Below are positions 61,311 through 64,000 of a stretch of 64,000 nucleotides of DNA, in pieces; position 1 is the first letter of the stretch, and each line of letters opens with the position of its first letter. Position numbers and translations under genes: made by a program. The notes beneath the pieces are model-generated. The model was not told where the DNA came from and searched no databases. It saw only the letters and a program-made list of their open reading frames with translations. The stretch is from Heyndrickxia sp050281185 (GTDB lineage Bacteria > Bacillota > Bacilli > Bacillales > Bacillaceae_C), in the NCBI RefSeq assembly GCF_050281185.1, contig NZ_JBNNWS010000016.1:80472-144471 (forward strand), read 5' to 3'.

Positions 61311-63392
61311 TTAATGTTGTTTTCGTTTTTCTATCATTAGTGTTAGGCTAATTAATGTGACTAAAACAGTCGCTCCCATATCTGATAGAATAGCAATCCA
61401 AAGCGTTAACCATCCAGGAATAGTTAGAAGTAAAGCAATCAATTTTAAACCTAATGCTAATGAGAGATTTAATTTAATAATTTGATTTACCCGTTTCGAA
61501 ATTTTAATCGCAGTTGGAAGTTTTCCAAGATGGTCCTGCATTAAAACGATATCGGCGGTCTCAATCGCACTATCTGTTCCTTTCCCCATCGCAATACCTA
61601 AATCAGCGGTAGCTAAGGCAGGGGCATCATTAATACCATCGCCGACCATTGCTACTTTCCCTTTTTTAGTTAGTTCCTTTACCTTTTTCACCTTTTCATC
61701 TGGTAAAAGATTTGCATAGAAATTTGTTAATCCGATTTTAGCAGCAACCTTTTCTGCTGTTTTTATATGATCACCAGTTAGCATGACAGTTTGTTTTATT
61801 CCAGCATCGTATAATTCGTCCATAATATGCTTGCTTTCTTTTCTAATTTCATCGGTAATGCCCATTAAACCGAGAATCTTTTCATCGTTAGCCACTGTCA
61901 CTAATGTATATCCTTGACCTTTTAAATGTTCGATTTCTTCTTTTATCTTGTTGGTAATAAGTGCTGTAGGTATACCTTTCTCATTCCCAACGAAATAACG
62001 TTCCCCATTTACGGTCGCATAAATACCTTGACCAGATATTGTTTCTACTTCCATTGCTTCAGTAATTGAAATCGATAATTCATCGATTTTTCTCATCACT
62101 GCTTTTGCAAGTGGGTGGGTCGACGATTTTTCAACAGATCCGGCAACTTGTAAAAATCGGTCATCATATACTTTCATCACTTCTACAAAAGGCTCACCTT
62201 TCGTAAGTGTTCCCGTTTTATCAAAGGCAATTGTATCGATTTTTCCTAATTGCTCTAAAAAGACACCGCCTTTAATTAAAATTCCATTTCGAGCATTACG
62301 TGTAATCCCAGATACAATGGCAATCGGTGAAGATAAAATTAATGCACATGGACATCCAACAATTAAAACGGCTAAACCTTGATAAAACCATTTCCCCCAC
62401 TCTCCGCCAACAATAATAGGCGGAAGAATCATAACAATGATTGCTATTAAAATAATAATCGGAGTGTAATATTTTGCAAAATGATTGATAAACTGTTCAG
62501 TTGGTGTTTTTGTTTCCTGAGCTTCTTCAACAAGATGCAATATTTTTGCTAAAGAAGAGTCCTCATAGGATTTCGTAATGGTAATTTTTAAAATCCCTTC
62601 ATTATTAATACTTCCGCCAAAGACTGTTTCATTTATCGCTTTTTCTACGGGCATGGACTCACCTGTAATGGCTGCTTCATTCACCGAACTTTTTCCATCA
62701 ATAACGGTGCCATCAGAAGGAATTTTTTCTCCTGGTTTCACTAGAACAATATCTCCGGCTTTTAATGATTCGATTGAAACCACTCGTTCAATTCCATTAT
62801 CGATAAGAGTAGCTTCTTTTGGAGCAATCTTCAGCAAGGCTTCCATAGATTTCCTTGCTTTTTCCATTCCTATTCCTTCAAGATATTCATTTATACCAAA
62901 TAAAATAGCTACAAGGGTGCCTTCTTTCCATTCACCAATGCAAAATGCACCAATTAACGCGATAGTCATAAGGGTGTCAATATTAAATTTGAATTTGAAT
63001 AAATTTTTAATCCCTTTAATAAACGTTTGATATCCACTTAATCCAGCAGCGATCAAATAGATCATTATCGCCGCATTCATACTCCATTTACCTGTGAGCA
63101 TGGCAATGAAAAAGAGTACTGTAGATGTTATTATTAATATTTTCAATTGACGATTGGAATGAGCATGTTCATGACTATGATCGTGTGAATCATGTGAAGC
63201 CTTGACGATCGAAGCACCATCTCCAGCTAAAATCCGTTCGACTTTCTGGATAGAAATTTGCTCATGAACAACTAATTTACTTGAATTGTATAAAATTTTC
63301 GCATCTTCTCCATGATCAAGCTTCCTAATTTCTTCTTCCATTTCCCTTGCACAATTTGCACAAGAAAGGCCTTGTAATTTATATTCAGCCAC
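61311..63392 (-). CDS. cadA: Zn/Cd/Co-exporting P1B-type ATPase
   Basis: A 693-residue heavy-metal P-type ATPase. The N-terminal HMA domain has the motif GLSCANC (C11, C14), followed by a His-rich linker (SHDSHDHSHEHAHS, about 66-80). Membrane motif GCPCAL near 345, phosphorylation motif DKTGTLTKG, and GDGINDAPAL follow. The CPC motif plus His-rich linker fits the Zn/Cd/Co group (CadA/ZntA) rather than copper. Start GTG with AAGGGGG at 7 nt. It lies 55 bp downstream of a SmtB/CzrA-type repressor gene in one operon, so it should be induced by zinc or cadmium. Confidence 0.92.
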   Translation of the reverse strand: MAEYKLQGLSCANCAREMEEEIRKLDHGEDAKILYNSSKLVVHEQISIQKVERILAGDGASIVKASHDSHDHSHEHAHSNRQLKILIITSTVLFFIAMLTGKWSMNAAIMIYLIAAGLSGYQTFIKGIKNLFKFKFNIDTLMTIALIGAFCIGEWKEGTLVAILFGINEYLEGIGMEKARKSMEALLKIAPKEATLIDNGIERVVSIESLKAGDIVLVKPGEKIPSDGTVIDGKSSVNEAAITGESMPVEKAINETVFGGSINNEGILKITITKSYEDSSLAKILHLVEEAQETKTPTEQFINHFAKYYTPIIILIAIIVMILPPIIVGGEWGKWFYQGLAVLIVGCPCALILSSPIAIVSGITRNARNGILIKGGVFLEQLGKIDTIAFDKTGTLTKGEPFVEVMKVYDDRFLQVAGSVEKSSTHPLAKAVMRKIDELSISITEAMEVETISGQGIYATVNGERYFVGNEKGIPTALITNKIKEEIEHLKGQGYTLVTVANDEKILGLMGITDEIRKESKHIMDELYDAGIKQTVMLTGDHIKTAEKVAAKIGLTNFYANLLPDEKVKKVKELTKKGKVAMVGDGINDAPALATADLGIAMGKGTDSAIETADIVLMQDHLGKLPTAIKISKRVNQIIKLNLSLALGLKLIALLLTIPGWLTLWIAILSDMGATVLVTLISLTLMIEKRKQH

Positions 63393-63447
63393 TTTTATTC
63401 CCCCTTAAATTGATTAGAGGTACCTCCCAGTGTTCTACCTGAAAATT

Positions 63448-63777
63448 TTAATGATGTCTCGCATGGTTGATGGTTTGTTCCAGTATATTCATGACATGGT
63501 CATCGTCGTGCGAATAAAATAATGTTGTCCCTTCCCTTCTATATTTAACTAAACGTAAATTTTTTAAAAAGCGGAGCTGATGTGATACGGTCGATTGTAG
63601 AAGTGAAAGCTTTTCAGCAATTTCATTTACGGAATGCTCTTTCTCAGAAAGTAGATGTAAAATTCGAATACGCGTAGGTTCCGATAGTGCTTTAAATGTT
63701 TGAGAAACAATAAATAATGTTTCTTCATCTAGGTCATCATGTTCAAAACGTAATGATTTATTAGTATCCTCTGTCAT
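63448..63777 (-). CDS. czrA: ArsR/SmtB-family metal-responsive repressor, CzrA-like
   Basis: A 109-residue winged-helix repressor (ALSEPTRIRILHLLSEKE, recognition helix LLQSTVSHQLRFLK). The last helix carries D92-x-H94-x10-H105-x2-H108, the alpha-5 zinc/cobalt site of CzrA and SmtB; there is no ELCVC alpha-3 site, so it is not a CadC-type lead/cadmium sensor. It should release the operator when zinc or cobalt binds. The frame extends to 63825, but GGAG stands 8 nt before ATG 63777, giving the family length. Confidence 0.9.
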   Translation of the reverse strand: MTEDTNKSLRFEHDDLDEETLFIVSQTFKALSEPTRIRILHLLSEKEHSVNEIAEKLSLLQSTVSHQLRFLKNLRLVKYRREGTTLFYSHDDDHVMNILEQTINHARHH

Positions 63778-63795
63778 AACATTCACTCCTATCAT

Positions 63796-63825
63796 ATTAT
63801 ATGATATATATGTACATATGTTCAT
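63796..63825 (-). promoter_or_regulatory. czrA-cadA promoter and operator
   Basis: On the minus strand TATAAT (63796-63801) with a TGAACA-like -35 at 17 bp. The spacer and -35 are covered by ATGTACAT-ATGTTCAT (63810-63825), a palindrome matching in 7 of 8 positions per arm and similar to CzrA/SmtB-type operators. Confidence 0.65.
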
Positions 63826-63885
63826 GTTTACATTTTTATTTTATAAAAAATAAAATTACATTGTCAAGTTTTTTAGAAAATTAAA

Positions 63886-63908
63886 AACAGGCGATTCATT
63901 CGCCTGTT
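63886..63908 (-). terminator. Terminator of a gene beyond the right edge
   Basis: Stem AACAGGCGA/TCGCCTGTT with a 5-nt loop; on the minus strand it is followed by TTTTAATTTTC. It would end a minus-strand transcript entering from the right. Confidence 0.65.
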
Positions 63909-63910
63909 CA

Positions 63911-63958
63911 GACTGTAGACAAACTCGATAAAAATCGAGTTTGCCTACAGTCTTTTTT
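63911..63958 (+). terminator. Long hairpin followed by T6
   Basis: A 19-bp stem with one mismatch (63911-63929 with 63934-63952; GACTGTAG and CTACAGTC at the base) and a 4-nt loop, followed by TTTTTT on the plus strand. No plus-strand gene in the window ends here, so its role is unclear. The remaining bases to 64000 show no certain gene. Confidence 0.6.
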
Positions 63959-64000
63959 GTTTTAAAATATAAATAGAAATAATACTTGGGGTGATGAAGA

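Noticed and set aside
63985..64000. Start of a plus-strand gene at the right edge (GGGGTG then ATGAAG)
   Set aside because: The ribosome-site-like sequence touches the ATG with no spacer and only two codons are visible.

Overview
The window looks like a chromosomal segment of a low-GC Firmicute of the family Bacillaceae. The order rapZ-yvcI-trxB-yvcD, then yvoF-ppaX-yvoD-lgt-hprK, then csbA-uvrB-uvrA matches Bacillus subtilis, ribosome binding sites are strong GGAGG-type sites, and the cell wall genes are of the teichoic acid type. It is not B. subtilis itself: purine-ring degradation follows the enterobacterial AllE/AllD/AllFGH route, and several dispersed Bacillaceae-type repeats are present. 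The species is not assigned.

Layout. 1-8.2 kb (minus strand): housekeeping genes, running from the 5' end of rapZ through Nudix, thioredoxin reductase, a TPR protein, acyltransferase, pyrophosphatase PpaX, YvoD, Lgt and HPr kinase/phosphorylase. 8.3-11 kb: a SPOR-tailed cell wall amidase, an array of five short 20-21 bp phased repeats, yvlD, a dispersed repeat and yvlB. 11.3-31.7 kb: a cell-surface polymer region with tagD-tagB, the exporter tagGH, a TarS-like glycosyltransferase, a GT4 enzyme, an SH3/glucosaminidase wall hydrolase, two gtaB paralogues and five proteins with a CDP-glycerol glycerophosphotransferase domain. Three of those five carry large extra domains (a beta-rich N-terminus, an N-terminal GT2 domain, a C-terminal GT4 domain).

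32-41 kb: uvrBA, an ECF sigma factor operon, csbA and an MFS transporter. 41-61 kb: a large purine-ring catabolism region. It encodes two allantoinases, allantoate amidohydrolase (AllC), ureidoglycine aminohydrolase (AllE), two ureidoglycolate dehydrogenases (AllD), the three oxamate carbamoyltransferase subunits (AllF, AllG, AllH), carbamate kinase, two nucleobase-family permeases (NCS1 and NCS2), a PucR regulator, RidA and an unassigned alpha/beta hydrolase. Together they should take allantoin to oxamate plus carbamoyl phosphate, with carbamate kinase making ATP, CO2 and ammonia. allH is separated from allFG and has a miniature transposable element with a perfect 8-bp target duplication in its leader. 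61-64 kb: a zinc/cadmium efflux ATPase with a CzrA/SmtB-type repressor.

Repeats. Three copies of a roughly 215-bp repeat each carry a perfect DnaA box and nested inverted repeats; two lie in opposite orientation on either side of the allantoinase pair. A second family of miniature inverted-repeat elements has GGCTSTTTTCGTAAA-like ends, and two copies show perfect 8-bp target duplications. Many intergenic gaps end in clear intrinsic terminators. I saw no tRNA, rRNA, CRISPR array, prophage, intact transposase or recognisable riboswitch.
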